Assembly (NCBI RefSeq): GCF_000092065.1
Contig: NC_009362.1
Coordinates: forward strand, 310,001 to 374,000
Source of the DNA: Ostreococcus lucimarinus CCE9901
Lineage: Eukaryota > Chlorophyta > Mamiellophyceae > Mamiellales > Bathycoccaceae
Direction: 5' to 3'
Length of the DNA stretch: 64,000 nucleotides
A program made the position numbers and the translations under genes. The notes under the pieces were generated by a model that saw nothing but the letters and a program-made list of their open reading frames with translations, searched no databases and was not told the DNA's origin. Positions 28,301-37,691 of the stretch are shown here, in pieces (positions within the stretch are counted from its first letter, which is position 1; every line of letters begins with the position of its first letter).

Positions 28301-31300
28301 GGGACGACATTCGTCTTGATCCAGGCTTACTAGACCACCGCAGAAAACTCATCAAAGAAGCTGCAAGGGTTTTAGATCGTGCGAAAATGATTCGATTCGA
28401 CGAGCGGAGTGGACAGCTTTATCAAACCGAAGCTGGCCGTACGGCGAGTCACTTTTACATACGAGTCAATTCTATGGAAGTTTTCGATGGTTTGATGCAC
28501 AGACACATGACGCTGCCGGACATCTTTCACATGATTTCCCATTCGAGCGAGTTCGAAAACATAGTTCCCAGAGAAGATGAAATTCCTGAGTTGGAGACAT
28601 TGCGACGCAACCGCCGCGTGGTGCCGATTGACATCAAAGCCTCGCTCACAGACAAAGTAGGCAAAGTCAATTTACTCTTGCAAGTCTACATCTCTCGTGC
28701 GAGCATGCAATCTTTTTCTCTTATTGCCGATAGCATGTACATTTCGCAGAATGCGAGCAGAATTTGTCGCGCACTGTTTGAGTTATGCTTACGACGTGGC
28801 TGGCCGTCGCTCGCGGAACAATTGCTCACGGTGAGTAAATCGTGTGATTTGAGAATATGGCCGCATCAACACGAGCTTCGACAATTTGAAAAGTCGCTCA
28901 AGCCCGAAGTTTTGTTTAAGCTCGAAGAGAAGAAAGCCACTTTGGATCGTTTATGGGATATGAGTGCGAGTGAGATTGGCAGTATGTTGCGACTGAACAC
29001 TCAAATTGGTGGACAAGTCAAGTCGTGCATGCGCGCGATGCCGCATTTGAACATGACGGCTGTCGTGCAGCCCATCACGCGCTCCGTGTTACGAGTCTCT
29101 GTGACACTTACTCCTGAATTCGAATGGAGAGATGCAGTGCATGGTGCTCTTCAACGATGGCTGATCTGGGTCGAAGATCCGGTAAACGAGCACATATATC
29201 ACTCGGAAACTTTCAACTTGAGTAAAAAACAAAGCCGCGACGGGGCGCAATACTTGGCATTCACCATTCCCATTTTTGAGCCAGTGCCGCCGCAATATTT
29301 CTTGCGTGCCATGTCGGAAACCTGGCTCGGATGTGAATCTTTCGTCGAACTAAACTTCCAGCACCTCATCTTACCTGAAGAACATCCACCGCACACAGAA
29401 TTACTCGATCTTGATCCTCTCCCGCGATCAGCTTTGAACAATCCAGTGTATGAGTCGATGTACGAGGGGAAGTTTACGCACTTCAATGCCATTCAAACGC
29501 AAGCGTTTCACACGCTCTATCATACCGATACGAACGTTCTCCTTGGTGCGCCGACAGGCTCCGGTAAGACGATTTCGGCCGAGCTATCGATGATGAAAGT
29601 TTTCCGTGATTCTCCTGGTTCAAAAGTCGTCTACATTGCACCGCTCAAGGCTTTGGTTCGAGAACGCATCAAGGACTGGAGAAAGAATTTGTGCCCGACG
29701 CTCGGCTTGCGCATGGTCGAGCTCACAGGTGATTACACGCCAGATCTTCGAGCGCTTCTTCAGGCCGATATCATCGTTAGTACTCCGGAAAAGTGGGATG
29801 GCATCAGTCGTAACTGGCAAAGTCGCGCGTACGTCACCAAGGTTGCGCTCGTCGTTATTGATGAGATTCACTTGTTGGCGAGCGACAGAGGTCCTATTTT
29901 GGAAGTCATCGTGTCTCGTATGCGATACATCTCTGCGCGAACGGGTTCAAATGTTCGTATCGTTGGTTTGTCAACAGCGTTGGCGAACGCGCGTGATCTC
30001 GGAGATTGGCTCGGCATTGACAAGGAAGGTTTGTTCAACTTTCGACCGTCGGTGCGCCCGGTACCGCTCGAATGTCATATTCAAGGCTTTCCGGGTAAAT
30101 TTTACTGCCCGCGCATGATGACGATGAATAAGCCAACGTACGCGGCTATTCGCACGCATAGTCCTGAAAAGCCGACGCTTGTTTTCGTGTCGAGTCGACG
30201 ACAAACGCGCCTGACAGCGTTGGATTTGATCGCGTACGCTGCCGCGGACGAGCGCCCGGATGGCTTCGTGCACATGAGCGACGACGAGTTAACGATGCAC
30301 TTGAGTAAAGTCAAAGATCCAGCGTTGAAGCACACCTTACAATTTGGCATTGGTCTACACCACGCCGGTTTAACGCCAGAAGACCGAGAGTTATGCGAAG
30401 AGCTTTTCGCACAATGCAAGATACAAGTGTTGGTGACGACGTCAACGCTCGCGTGGGGCGTCAACTTGCCTGCGCACTTGGTCGTAATCAAGGGCACTGA
30501 ATATTTTGACGGCAAAACGAAGCGTTACCAAGACTTTCCCATTACAGATGTTCTTCAAATGATGGGTCGAGCGGGGCGACCGCAGTTCGATAAGTCTGGG
30601 TGCTGCGTCATTCTAGTACACGAGCCTAAAAAGACGTTTTACAAGAAATTTCTCTACGAGCCTTTTCCAGTTGAATCGAGCTTGGCAGAAAACTTATGCG
30701 ACCATTTCAACGCCGAAATCGTGAGTGGCACAATAAAGACTAAGCAGGACGCAGTCGATTACTTGACGTGGACTTACTTTTTCCGTCGCTTGCTCAAAAA
30801 TCCCACTTACTACAACTTGGATACCATTCAAACAGATAACTTGAATGAATACCTCAGCGATTTGGTCGAGAACGCTTTGGAGTTATTGGAGGACGCTCGT
30901 TGCATTGCAATCGATGAAGAAGACGATGGGTTGGAGCCTTTGATGTTAGGACGTGTCGCATCGTATTACTACCTACAGTACCCGTCCGTCGCACTTTTCG
31001 CGTCGAATATCAAGGCGAATAGTTCACTTGAATCATTGCTGGAAACGTTGTGCGGTGTGGCAGAATACGATGAACTACCCGTTCGTCACAACGAAGACAA
31101 GCTCAACACGGAGTTGGCAGAAGTTGTGGCTGATGCCGGTGGTTTCCAAGTCGACATTCGTCTGGCTGAGGACCCGCACGTGAAGACATCTTTGCTTTTC
31201 CAATGCCACTTCTTGCGGCTACCGCTACCTCTGAGTGATTATTACACGGACACAAAGAGCGTCCTCGATCAGGCGATTCGTATTTTACAAGCGATGATTG

Positions 31301-32046
31301 ACGTCACTTCCGATGCTGGTTGGCTACACACCGCACTGAGCACGATGAATTTGATGCAGATGATTATGCAGGGTAGAATGATTACCGATTCTTCGTTGTT
31401 GACGCTTCCGCACATCGAACGCAGACACTTGAGAAACCTTGAGAAACACGGCTTGTCTATTTTACCTCAGTTGATGGATCTATGCTCTTCCAACAAGCAA
31501 CAGGCGCGTCGAGTTCTCTCAGAATGTGGTATCAACGGTCGTAAAATTGATCAAGTCGTCGATTTATGTCTGAGACTTCCGGTGATTGACGCCAAGGCGA
31601 CGACGGAGACGACCAAAGGCATCAATGGTGAGAAGACGGTACACGTAAAGCTTCGACGTATCGGCAAGAAATGCGGTTCGAAGGCACCGACGTCGTATAC
31701 ACCGCGCTTTCCGAAAATAAAAGAAGAAGGTTGGTGGATAGTCGTTGGAGACACCGCGAATGATGAACTGTTGGCGCTGAGACGAATATCGTTTGGTGAT
31801 GCTGCTAACGTCAAGCTGAAATGTCCATCCGGCTCGTCTTCACGCGCACGCCCCGATTTGGTGGTGTTTTTGATGTCTGACTCATACATCGGACTTGATC
31901 AAGAAGTCAAGATTGACTCAAACACGATGGTTGATGAAGATTCGAGCGATGAATTTGCTGAAGACGACGATACATTTTGGGCTTTGCCCCCTGACTCGAC
32001 TGAGCCTTTCTGGCTAGGTGAAGGTGAAAACACGCTACTAACGTGA
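25384..32046 (+). CDS. ASCC3: ASCC3-type double-cassette DExH helicase
   Basis: A Ski2-like helicase of 2220 residues with two RecA-pair/Sec63 cassettes. Cassette 1: P-loop CAPTGAGKTN (near 534), APMKALAAEVT, TPEKWDVITRK, DEVH (near 646), GLSATLPNP, GRAGRPGFD. Cassette 2: GAPTGSGKT (near 1387), TPEKWDGISRNWQ, DEIH (near 1492), GLSTALANARDL, MMGRAGRPQFD. Sec63 domains follow each. The architecture is shared with Brr2, but details (THFNAIQTQAFHTLYHTDTN, SRRQTRLTALDLIAYAA) match ASCC3, which unwinds alkylated DNA and splits collided ribosomes. Intronless. Both cassettes keep their catalytic motifs. Confidence 0.9.
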   Translation: MATTHAVAPRLTTFLRAARGLDDVVDVDAERARRNETLRTTTRRDATTDDTPSVRLARRVLRCEDGREAKDVVKTCRAFVSVVVRMLGSDTMTETESGDAAASAWDAASGFVEVIANERRAVESERGYVADHETARKIFEVREREVRKDMMEALRGALGPVEANAPTVREFESLVEDLLRMRGEFDEFHTLQSTLDAEPTTSGRIFGQNIKFKRAGDAQPSDRIRDLKRAMKTNLSEASEAERLRIESERMAHPDERMSGFGEPEHVESDATTQLTWLKRQCEGFVANSAHALDQTWEAVAGTVGRAIMNASSSDDECAAELYEYLGDYGFELIAGVVERRTVLTSAIKNRAQLLRDALNAQSGADRAGPSITRVVTITSTLDKQLEKARRKEERKANRKLASGSGASIMEWLQAVGVGFDALCEGDWENQQAPSSSSNPDDILAGLRGLGRGMDGGRKALPPGTTRIVHPEGYEEISVPAREPDPVAAGERSVAIEELDEWAQPAFQGIRMLNRIQSKIFPQAYHTNENLLVCAPTGAGKTNIAMLTVLHEIGLHIDENGDYLPEDFKIVYVAPMKALAAEVTDAFSRRLAPLDIVVAELTGDTQMSKRELEETQMIVTTPEKWDVITRKGGEVSVASTLRLLIIDEVHLLNDERGPVIETLVARTLRQVEQTQSMIRIVGLSATLPNPVDVARFLGVNNDAGLFVFDQSYRPIPLTQKFIGVTEKNSMKRQTLMAQIAYNKACEALRNGKQAMVFVHSRKDTVKTAKQLAEFAAAQDGMELFSNNQHERKAEFAQQVSRSRNNELKDLFLKGLGCHNAGMLRADRSLTEKLFAAGLIKVLVCTATLAWGVNLPAHIVVIKGTQLYDPQRGGFRNLGVLDVQQIFGRAGRPGFDTSGEGVIVTEHKNLAHYVSMLTHSTPIESQFVSNLADNLNAEVTLGTVTNVREGAQWLGYSYLHTRMEKNPLAYGLTWDDIRLDPGLLDHRRKLIKEAARVLDRAKMIRFDERSGQLYQTEAGRTASHFYIRVNSMEVFDGLMHRHMTLPDIFHMISHSSEFENIVPREDEIPELETLRRNRRVVPIDIKASLTDKVGKVNLLLQVYISRASMQSFSLIADSMYISQNASRICRALFELCLRRGWPSLAEQLLTVSKSCDLRIWPHQHELRQFEKSLKPEVLFKLEEKKATLDRLWDMSASEIGSMLRLNTQIGGQVKSCMRAMPHLNMTAVVQPITRSVLRVSVTLTPEFEWRDAVHGALQRWLIWVEDPVNEHIYHSETFNLSKKQSRDGAQYLAFTIPIFEPVPPQYFLRAMSETWLGCESFVELNFQHLILPEEHPPHTELLDLDPLPRSALNNPVYESMYEGKFTHFNAIQTQAFHTLYHTDTNVLLGAPTGSGKTISAELSMMKVFRDSPGSKVVYIAPLKALVRERIKDWRKNLCPTLGLRMVELTGDYTPDLRALLQADIIVSTPEKWDGISRNWQSRAYVTKVALVVIDEIHLLASDRGPILEVIVSRMRYISARTGSNVRIVGLSTALANARDLGDWLGIDKEGLFNFRPSVRPVPLECHIQGFPGKFYCPRMMTMNKPTYAAIRTHSPEKPTLVFVSSRRQTRLTALDLIAYAAADERPDGFVHMSDDELTMHLSKVKDPALKHTLQFGIGLHHAGLTPEDRELCEELFAQCKIQVLVTTSTLAWGVNLPAHLVVIKGTEYFDGKTKRYQDFPITDVLQMMGRAGRPQFDKSGCCVILVHEPKKTFYKKFLYEPFPVESSLAENLCDHFNAEIVSGTIKTKQDAVDYLTWTYFFRRLLKNPTYYNLDTIQTDNLNEYLSDLVENALELLEDARCIAIDEEDDGLEPLMLGRVASYYYLQYPSVALFASNIKANSSLESLLETLCGVAEYDELPVRHNEDKLNTELAEVVADAGGFQVDIRLAEDPHVKTSLLFQCHFLRLPLPLSDYYTDTKSVLDQAIRILQAMIDVTSDAGWLHTALSTMNLMQMIMQGRMITDSSLLTLPHIERRHLRNLEKHGLSILPQLMDLCSSNKQQARRVLSECGINGRKIDQVVDLCLRLPVIDAKATTETTKGINGEKTVHVKLRRIGKKCGSKAPTSYTPRFPKIKEEGWWIVVGDTANDELLALRRISFGDAANVKLKCPSGSSSRARPDLVVFLMSDSYIGLDQEVKIDSNTMVDEDSSDEFAEDDDTFWALPPDSTEPFWLGEGENTLLT

Positions 32047-32093
32047 ACGCGAAGCGGCTTAGCATTAGAAACCTGTTATTACTCACTTTTAGT

Positions 32094-33740
32094 CTAGTAA
32101 TAGTCCACCAAATCGTGGGCGTCGACGAGATCGTCATTGTCAAATCCTTCTTCGCTCGTCGGTTGTCTGTACTTGAGCACCAAACCGACCATGTCTTTCA
32201 CAGATTTCGGAAGGTCATTGAACACTTTGATGTTTTTCGCTGTCATGTGAGGATGTCTGTACGCTTCACGAGGCGTTGGTTGGTACCAAGTCGACCCAGT
32301 GTCGATGAAAAGACATGCTTCCAGCATCGGCTCCAATGCATATGTGTCGTTGTCGTCGACGAAGAATCGAACGCCCTGGCGCTCGTCGTCGCTGTGCACA
32401 TTTCGATTGTCTGTACGCACTCCGCGTTTGTACTGCATCTCTTGCTCATCGGGCTTCGGCTTGGCTAGAACGATCATAAGTGCCTTGCATGGATCACCAC
32501 TCTCGCGCTCGGTTGCGTCATCGAGACTCCAAGTGCTCTCTGAGATGTCGATTGCCTGCCACGGCTCGTCGCCCTCGCTCTTTGGCCGCTTTCGCCAAAA
32601 CTCGCGAGCGATATCGAATTCCCCGGCGACCTTGACTTGAATACCTTTGGAGGTGATGTTTACCCCAATGTCATCCGATTCAATCCAGAAAGGTAACTCG
32701 AATTCTATGGTGACTTCGTCGTTTGATTCCTTTATTTCATACACCTGCGTCAAACAACGCGCATAATCAGGGTCACCCTCGAAGACTTTTTTCCACTCTT
32801 CACCAATCTTTGCCTTGCGTATTTCAAACATGACGAATCGTTTGTCTTCCGTTTGCATGACCTCGATCGGGTACCTCGTATCCACGGGATTGGCCAAAAC
32901 TCTGTCGACGACGGCGAGCGAATCCTCGGGTTGAATCAAAATCGAGCCCGCATTGAATTCGAAGTGTAATTCTTTATCGGCGTAACCTGTGGGTATGTTC
33001 ACCGCCACGTACACAGAACGCATCGTTTGTGCCCACATGTAATGCTGCGCCAGACGAATGTCGTACTTTTTCTTGTGACGTCCATCTGGGTGATACAACT
33101 CTGCCGCGACTTCCTTGAACGTGCGCGTCGCTTGCAATTCGTGATCCGTCCTATAATTGGGATCTTCGCGCATCGCTCGTTCGGCATCGTCGATTCGTTT
33201 CTTTTCAAGTTCCTTCTCTCCGAGTTCTTTCGCCATCTTTCCATCCACGCGCTGCACGGGCCAATGCAATCCCACCGCGCCCTTCCAGTGCATCTTTCGT
33301 TCGCAAAAGTCGCAAAACAGCGCCGTGCACACGAAGCACTCGCGCGTGCTCGGTCGTCCACACACCTCACACAGCGTCACCAACTGCGTCGCCGCGCACA
33401 CATTTTCCAACCCCAGCCGTTCTATGTCGTCCAGCAGCGCGTCCTCCCCCCCCGGCGCTCGCGGCGTCACTCCTCTGATGAACCTATACTTGTGCTCCTT
33501 CATCAGCGCGTCGTACGTCGACCGCGCCTTGACATCGCTCAAGCACTCGTACGCCTTTCGAACCGCCGCAAAACTCTCCGCGCTCCCGCCTTTATCCGGA
33601 TGACACTCCCGCGCCCGTTTCGCGAACGCTCGCTTGATCTCCGCCGCGCTCGCCGACGCCTCCACCCCTAGCGCGCGATAATGCGCATCGCCCATCAAGT
33701 CATCCACCGACGCCCACGCGCGCGCGGCGTCCACCACCAT
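32094..33740 (-). CDS. J-domain co-chaperone with zinc finger and two CS domains
   Basis: 548 residues from Met 33740; the longer in-frame extension is Arg-rich noise. The J domain is at about 17-85 (YRALGVEASASAAEIKRAFA, then the HPD motif in ECHPDKGGSAESFAAVRKAY). A compact Cys/His cluster follows (CEVCGRPSTRECFVCTALFC and FCERKMHW), like a HIT or B-box finger. Two p23/CS-like beta-sandwiches follow (YVAVNIPTGYADKELHFEFN; VTIEFELPFWIESDDIGVNI..IDISESTWSLDD). J domains activate Hsp70 and CS domains bind Hsp90, so a bridging co-chaperone is plausible. The stop lies 47 bp from the ASCC3 stop. Confidence 0.78.
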   Translation of the reverse strand: MVVDAARAWASVDDLMGDAHYRALGVEASASAAEIKRAFAKRARECHPDKGGSAESFAAVRKAYECLSDVKARSTYDALMKEHKYRFIRGVTPRAPGGEDALLDDIERLGLENVCAATQLVTLCEVCGRPSTRECFVCTALFCDFCERKMHWKGAVGLHWPVQRVDGKMAKELGEKELEKKRIDDAERAMREDPNYRTDHELQATRTFKEVAAELYHPDGRHKKKYDIRLAQHYMWAQTMRSVYVAVNIPTGYADKELHFEFNAGSILIQPEDSLAVVDRVLANPVDTRYPIEVMQTEDKRFVMFEIRKAKIGEEWKKVFEGDPDYARCLTQVYEIKESNDEVTIEFELPFWIESDDIGVNITSKGIQVKVAGEFDIAREFWRKRPKSEGDEPWQAIDISESTWSLDDATERESGDPCKALMIVLAKPKPDEQEMQYKRGVRTDNRNVHSDDERQGVRFFVDDNDTYALEPMLEACLFIDTGSTWYQPTPREAYRHPHMTAKNIKVFNDLPKSVKDMVGLVLKYRQPTSEEGFDNDDLVDAHDLVDYY

Positions 33741-34015
33741 CGCGTCGCGCGCGTCGAATCGGCGCCTCTCCCGTCGAAAAAACCGACGCGTCGGTCCGCG
33801 TCGCGTCGGTCTCTGGCGCGTCGCCGCCCGCGCGGTCGCGCGAAAAGAAAACGAAAACGCACGCGCGATTGACCGTTTTTTTTTCAAAAAACCGTTTCAA
33901 AAATGCGTCAGAGAGTCGTTTGAATGCGCGCGTGCGAATGCGTCGCGCGTCGCGTCGAGTCGAACCGCGCGGACGCGTCGCGCGACCGCACTCGTCGACG
34001 ACGAAGCGTCGAGTC

Positions 34016-34050
<35 letters not shown>
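33741..34050. promoter_or_regulatory. Divergent promoter region
   Basis: These 310 bp lie between the J-protein and unknown-gene starts. The region contains a T9/A6-rich tract near 33877-33903 in otherwise GC-rich DNA and a GGGCGC repeat just before 34051. I see no firm motif. Confidence 0.35.
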
Positions 34051-34051
<1 letters not shown>

Positions 34052-34617
34052 TGCGGTCGCGCGCGCTGCAGAGCCTGGAGAACGCGCGCGCGGTGCTCGA
34101 ACGCACGAACGAGACGTTGGGCAAGGCGGCGCGCGACCGCGGGAAGGAAAACGACGATGCGGCGCGCGAGGACGACGACGCGGGAGGCGCGATCGCGCTC
34201 GAGGTGGGTCTGAACGCGTTGCGCGTGAACGACGACGCGGACGACGCGAGACGCGCGCGGGGAGGCGCGGAAGGAGAGGAAACGTCGAGCGCGAGCGCGG
34301 AGGCGGCGCTTGACGCGTGCGTCGCGGACGTCGTCGATGACTGGTTGGGTGATCTCGATAGCGTCACCGCGGAGGTCGATCGCGTGAGTGGGTTGTCGCT
34401 GCAAACGCTGTACGCGTCTTTACGAGGAGATGAGGCGCTGGAGAAGTTGCGAGTAGACAAGAGCGCGTTGAAGCGTCGGTTGAGGCGATTCGACGTTCGC
34501 ATCTTGCGCACGACTGGGAGAAAGACGACGAGGGATGACAAGAAGCATTTGCGTCCGTTGTACGTGCGATTGGCGAAGATCAAAGACCTGATCGCCATTC
34601 GCGAGGCGGGAGGATAG
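34051..34617 (+). CDS. Unknown protein with FAM13/Sld2-like helical motif
   Basis: 188 residues. The N-terminal half is acidic and disordered with one helix (LQSLENARAVLERTNETLGK). The C-terminal motif (LKRRLRRFDVRILRTTGRKT..DKKHLRPLYVRLAKIKDLI) has the pattern L-x-x-F/W-x9-GR-x-(T/P)-x4-DK-x-x-L-x-x-LYxRxxxIK seen in FAM13 proteins and related to the Sld2/RecQL4 N-terminal motif. The resemblance is by eye only; function unassigned. Confidence 0.55.
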
Positions 34618-34674
34618 CGCAAAGTAGAGGGACGATGAAGTAATATATTTTAGCGATAACAAGAGCGTGCGTAA

Positions 34675-35289
34675 TCATTCGTCGTTGCGCATTCCCGGCA
34701 CTCCATTCTCGAGATCCTCCAACCCGAGCGGTATCATCACCGCGTTTGCGCCAGTTGTATCCATTTTTGGCGTCTTGGGATTCTTCGGCAAATTCTCCCG
34801 AACGACGTCGCCAACGTTCCATTCGCTCAACAACTCTGCCACCGCATCCGTCTGTTCGATGTACTCCTCCTCGCTCAACGGGAAGCTCTTTTGGCCCAAA
34901 AACTTCCACATAATCTGTAAATAAATCTGGAGCTTATTGAAACGATCTCTTCGCTGACAAATTCGCGCGTCGTACAGGCGGCCGTAGCGCTTGAGTACCA
35001 TATTCCGCAACTCTTCCCCAGACATATCCCCGCCCCAGTTCAGCCCGTCCCCGGCGCTCGATCGCGACGACTTCCCGTCCATCTGATCCTCTAGCGCGCG
35101 CAAGAACGCGTCGTCGTCGTCGTCGTCCTCGTCGTTGACACGCGTGGCGTCACCGCTCGACGCACCAGCGCGCGCGATGACGACGACGTCAGCGCATCTC
35201 GACGGGCGTCGCGTCGCCCTGGCGCCGCGCCGCGCGCTAGACGTCGTCGACGCCGGCGTAAAACTTCGTGCGCACGTCGTGGAAAGCAT
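34675..35289 (-). CDS. Plastid DUF3067-family protein
   Basis: 204 residues from Met 35289. The N-terminus (MLSTTCARSFTPASTTSSAR, rich in Ser, Thr, Ala and Arg) is a typical transit peptide, followed by an acidic linker. The conserved block MVLKRYGRLYDARICQRRDR..LQIYLQIMWKFLGQKSFPLS, then EEEYIEQTDAVAELLSEW, matches the cyanobacterial/plastid DUF3067 family. Biochemical function unknown. It lies 71 nt downstream of the HRD3 stop on the same strand. Confidence 0.75.
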   Translation of the reverse strand: MLSTTCARSFTPASTTSSARRGARATRRPSRCADVVVIARAGASSGDATRVNDEDDDDDDAFLRALEDQMDGKSSRSSAGDGLNWGGDMSGEELRNMVLKRYGRLYDARICQRRDRFNKLQIYLQIMWKFLGQKSFPLSEEEYIEQTDAVAELLSEWNVGDVVRENLPKNPKTPKMDTTGANAVMIPLGLEDLENGVPGMRNDE

Positions 35290-35360
35290 CACTGCGTCCG
35301 CTCGCGCGTCGGAGTGTGGCGGGGTGTCGCTAAGATAGATGTTTAACACAAGTGCGGCGT

Positions 35361-37496
35361 TCATCGACTCGGAAGCATCGCGCGGTACGCGAGAACGCCG
35401 GCTAAAGCTAAGCTGAGTCCAAACAATACGTAGCGCTCGATGACTTCGATCAATCGAAGGATTCGCACGGCCATAAAGCCGCGCACGGTGGAGAAGTTAA
35501 GCTTCGGCGTCGGCAGAGCGCTGAAATGCTCGGCGGGTAAGCCGAGCGAACCAAAGCTCAACGATCGGCTAGCCGCGGCGGCGAAGAGCCAGAATTTGGT
35601 CATTACGATCGCAAAAACGCATGGTGTAGCTTCGTACGAGGTCTCCGAGGCTGCTGCACCCGCAGCAAACAGTTCAAGGCTTCGACTCGCGTTGATTGCG
35701 ACGCCGCGACCGAACAAATGCGCCCAACCAAGATTTACCAACGCCTCTGCGTACGGCTTTTCGCCGAATGCGGCGACCGACAAATGCCCTGTGGCGGCAA
35801 TTTCATAAGTCGAGGCGTTTGGGACGAGTTGATCGTAGTGATCTTTCAGATCAAACGTCAAGTCTGGTCGCACTTTGCGCTCCGACAGCAAGCCCGCTAA
35901 ATCCACTCGAGCCTCGGGGGACGCGTAGCAGTAAATAATCTCGCGAAGCATGCGCGCGGCGAGTTCAAACTTGTTCTCACTCGTGTACGCGTCAGTTTTG
36001 CGCAATAACCACGCCACGTTATTCGCGGCGGATTCACTTCCGAGTGACGACACGAGTGCGTATCGAACGAGAGCGCCCCAAGGATTCTGGTGAAGCAAAA
36101 CTTCTTCGATGGCCTCATTTCGATGCTCAGCCCAGTTGAAGCGTTCCTCGATGAAAATGTGAAAGTATCTCGCGGCTTTCGTCACATTCTTTTCCACGAC
36201 TTCGCCGAGAGCGTAAACCATTCCGAGCTCGTAGGGCGCTCGCCAATGTCCGAGTTCGCTCGCCTTTTCCATGATTTCCAAACCGTACGTCGCATTTGCC
36301 TCAACGCCGTGACCGGCGGTGTACATTTGTGCGAGATTGAAATAACCATCGGGATCTTCCAATTTTGATGCTGCTGTGAAATAAAGCATCGCTTCAGTGT
36401 AGTTTTGCTCACTCGCCAAACCGTTGAATGCGAGAACGCCCAAACCGTTGTACGCCGGCGCGATTTGGCCCTTGGATATTGCGCGCAAGAATTCTTCGCG
36501 CGCGGCGGTGTAATTTTTCTCTGTACCCATACCGTTCATGTACATGAATCCCAGGTTGTAGTGTGCTTCAGGCAGTCCCCCACCGCGTCGACGCGCAGCT
36601 TCCACGAAGTGTTCAAACGCGGCTCTCTCGTTCTGTTCGACGCCTCGCCCACCAACGAGCGCTCGGTATCCCAACTGCGCATGCGCCCCATCATCTCCTC
36701 GCGCTGCTGCATCGATTTCCATGGCCACTTGATCTGCTGCTTTCGCCGCGATACTCTCGGAATACCAGCCGGCGTCTCGATCCCGATCGCGCAACCACTC
36801 GGCGCCGCTCGGTGCTTCGAGCTCGTACGTCGTCGGGCCTCTCCCTAAACCAGTCGTCGCCACATCGCGCAACATCGACAACGCTCGCTCCTCGTCTTTT
36901 TCCACGCCATCGAATCCTTTCCATAACCTAAATCCAAGCGCAGTGCGCGCCCAATCGTCCCCCATGAGCGCAGCTCGCTGCAGAGCCGACTGGTACCACG
37001 TCTCGCTTCCAGTCTCCGTCAACCTCTCAAACGCGCCGTAGTCATCCTCACCGCTCGCTGTCTCCCCCACGAACGCGTCCTCGTCGACCAGTCCCACTTT
37101 ACCGAGCGCGCTGAGCGCGTAAAGCGCCTCGCGCGCGGCAATCCATCGATCTCGTTCGTCTGCGCCTTCGATATCATCCTCCGCGAGCGCCTGCTCGACG
37201 GTGCCCGATCCCACAGTCAACGCTTTCTCGCGCAACTCACGCAACGTCGGCGCGTGTCGAGCCTGATTCGCGAGTTTCACGAAAGCATCTTTAACCAACG
37301 GTGCGGTGTGCGTCGGTTGCGCGATGAGTTGCTCGAGCGCGCGCGCGTGGTCGTCTAAAATCGCCGAAGATTCCGAGTGCTGCACTTCGTCATCGTCGCC
37401 GGCACGCGCGCTCGCGACGAGTGCGGCGACGATCACGACGACGTGGTGCCACGGCGTTTTCTTGCGCACGCGCGCGCGCGCGATCGCTCGCCGCAT
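35361..37496 (-). CDS. HRD3: HRD3/SEL1L, ER-associated degradation adaptor
   Basis: 711 residues. N-terminal signal peptide (HHVVVIVAALVASARAG), a large lumenal region of Sel1-like repeats (AHYNLGFMYMNGMGTEKNYT, AYNGLGVLAFNGLASEQNYT, YFNLAQMYTAGHGVEANATY, PYELGMVYALGEVVEKNVTK, LVNLGWAHLFGRGVAINASR) with NxS/T sites, and one C-terminal membrane segment (YVLFGLSLALAGVLAYRAML). This is the HRD3/SEL1L layout. These proteins receive misfolded glycoproteins and stabilise the Hrd1 ubiquitin ligase. Confidence 0.88.
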   Translation of the reverse strand: MRRAIARARVRKKTPWHHVVVIVAALVASARAGDDDEVQHSESSAILDDHARALEQLIAQPTHTAPLVKDAFVKLANQARHAPTLRELREKALTVGSGTVEQALAEDDIEGADERDRWIAAREALYALSALGKVGLVDEDAFVGETASGEDDYGAFERLTETGSETWYQSALQRAALMGDDWARTALGFRLWKGFDGVEKDEERALSMLRDVATTGLGRGPTTYELEAPSGAEWLRDRDRDAGWYSESIAAKAADQVAMEIDAAARGDDGAHAQLGYRALVGGRGVEQNERAAFEHFVEAARRRGGGLPEAHYNLGFMYMNGMGTEKNYTAAREEFLRAISKGQIAPAYNGLGVLAFNGLASEQNYTEAMLYFTAASKLEDPDGYFNLAQMYTAGHGVEANATYGLEIMEKASELGHWRAPYELGMVYALGEVVEKNVTKAARYFHIFIEERFNWAEHRNEAIEEVLLHQNPWGALVRYALVSSLGSESAANNVAWLLRKTDAYTSENKFELAARMLREIIYCYASPEARVDLAGLLSERKVRPDLTFDLKDHYDQLVPNASTYEIAATGHLSVAAFGEKPYAEALVNLGWAHLFGRGVAINASRSLELFAAGAAASETSYEATPCVFAIVMTKFWLFAAAASRSLSFGSLGLPAEHFSALPTPKLNFSTVRGFMAVRILRLIEVIERYVLFGLSLALAGVLAYRAMLPSR

Positions 37497-37691
37497 CGCG
37501 CACGTGTGCGCGTGTCGCTTTGCGGCTCGCCCGTGGATGTTCGCGCGGGATATCGTGGCGTGTCGCTTGAAGCAACTTGCTTTGTTTATTCGTGCAATGT
37601 GCGTAATTACAACGAGCGCGTGGTTGCGGGCTATACCGTTTTGCTTTTGTTTGCTTGCGTTGACGTCGTTCGCGTCTGCGAGACGGCGCGC

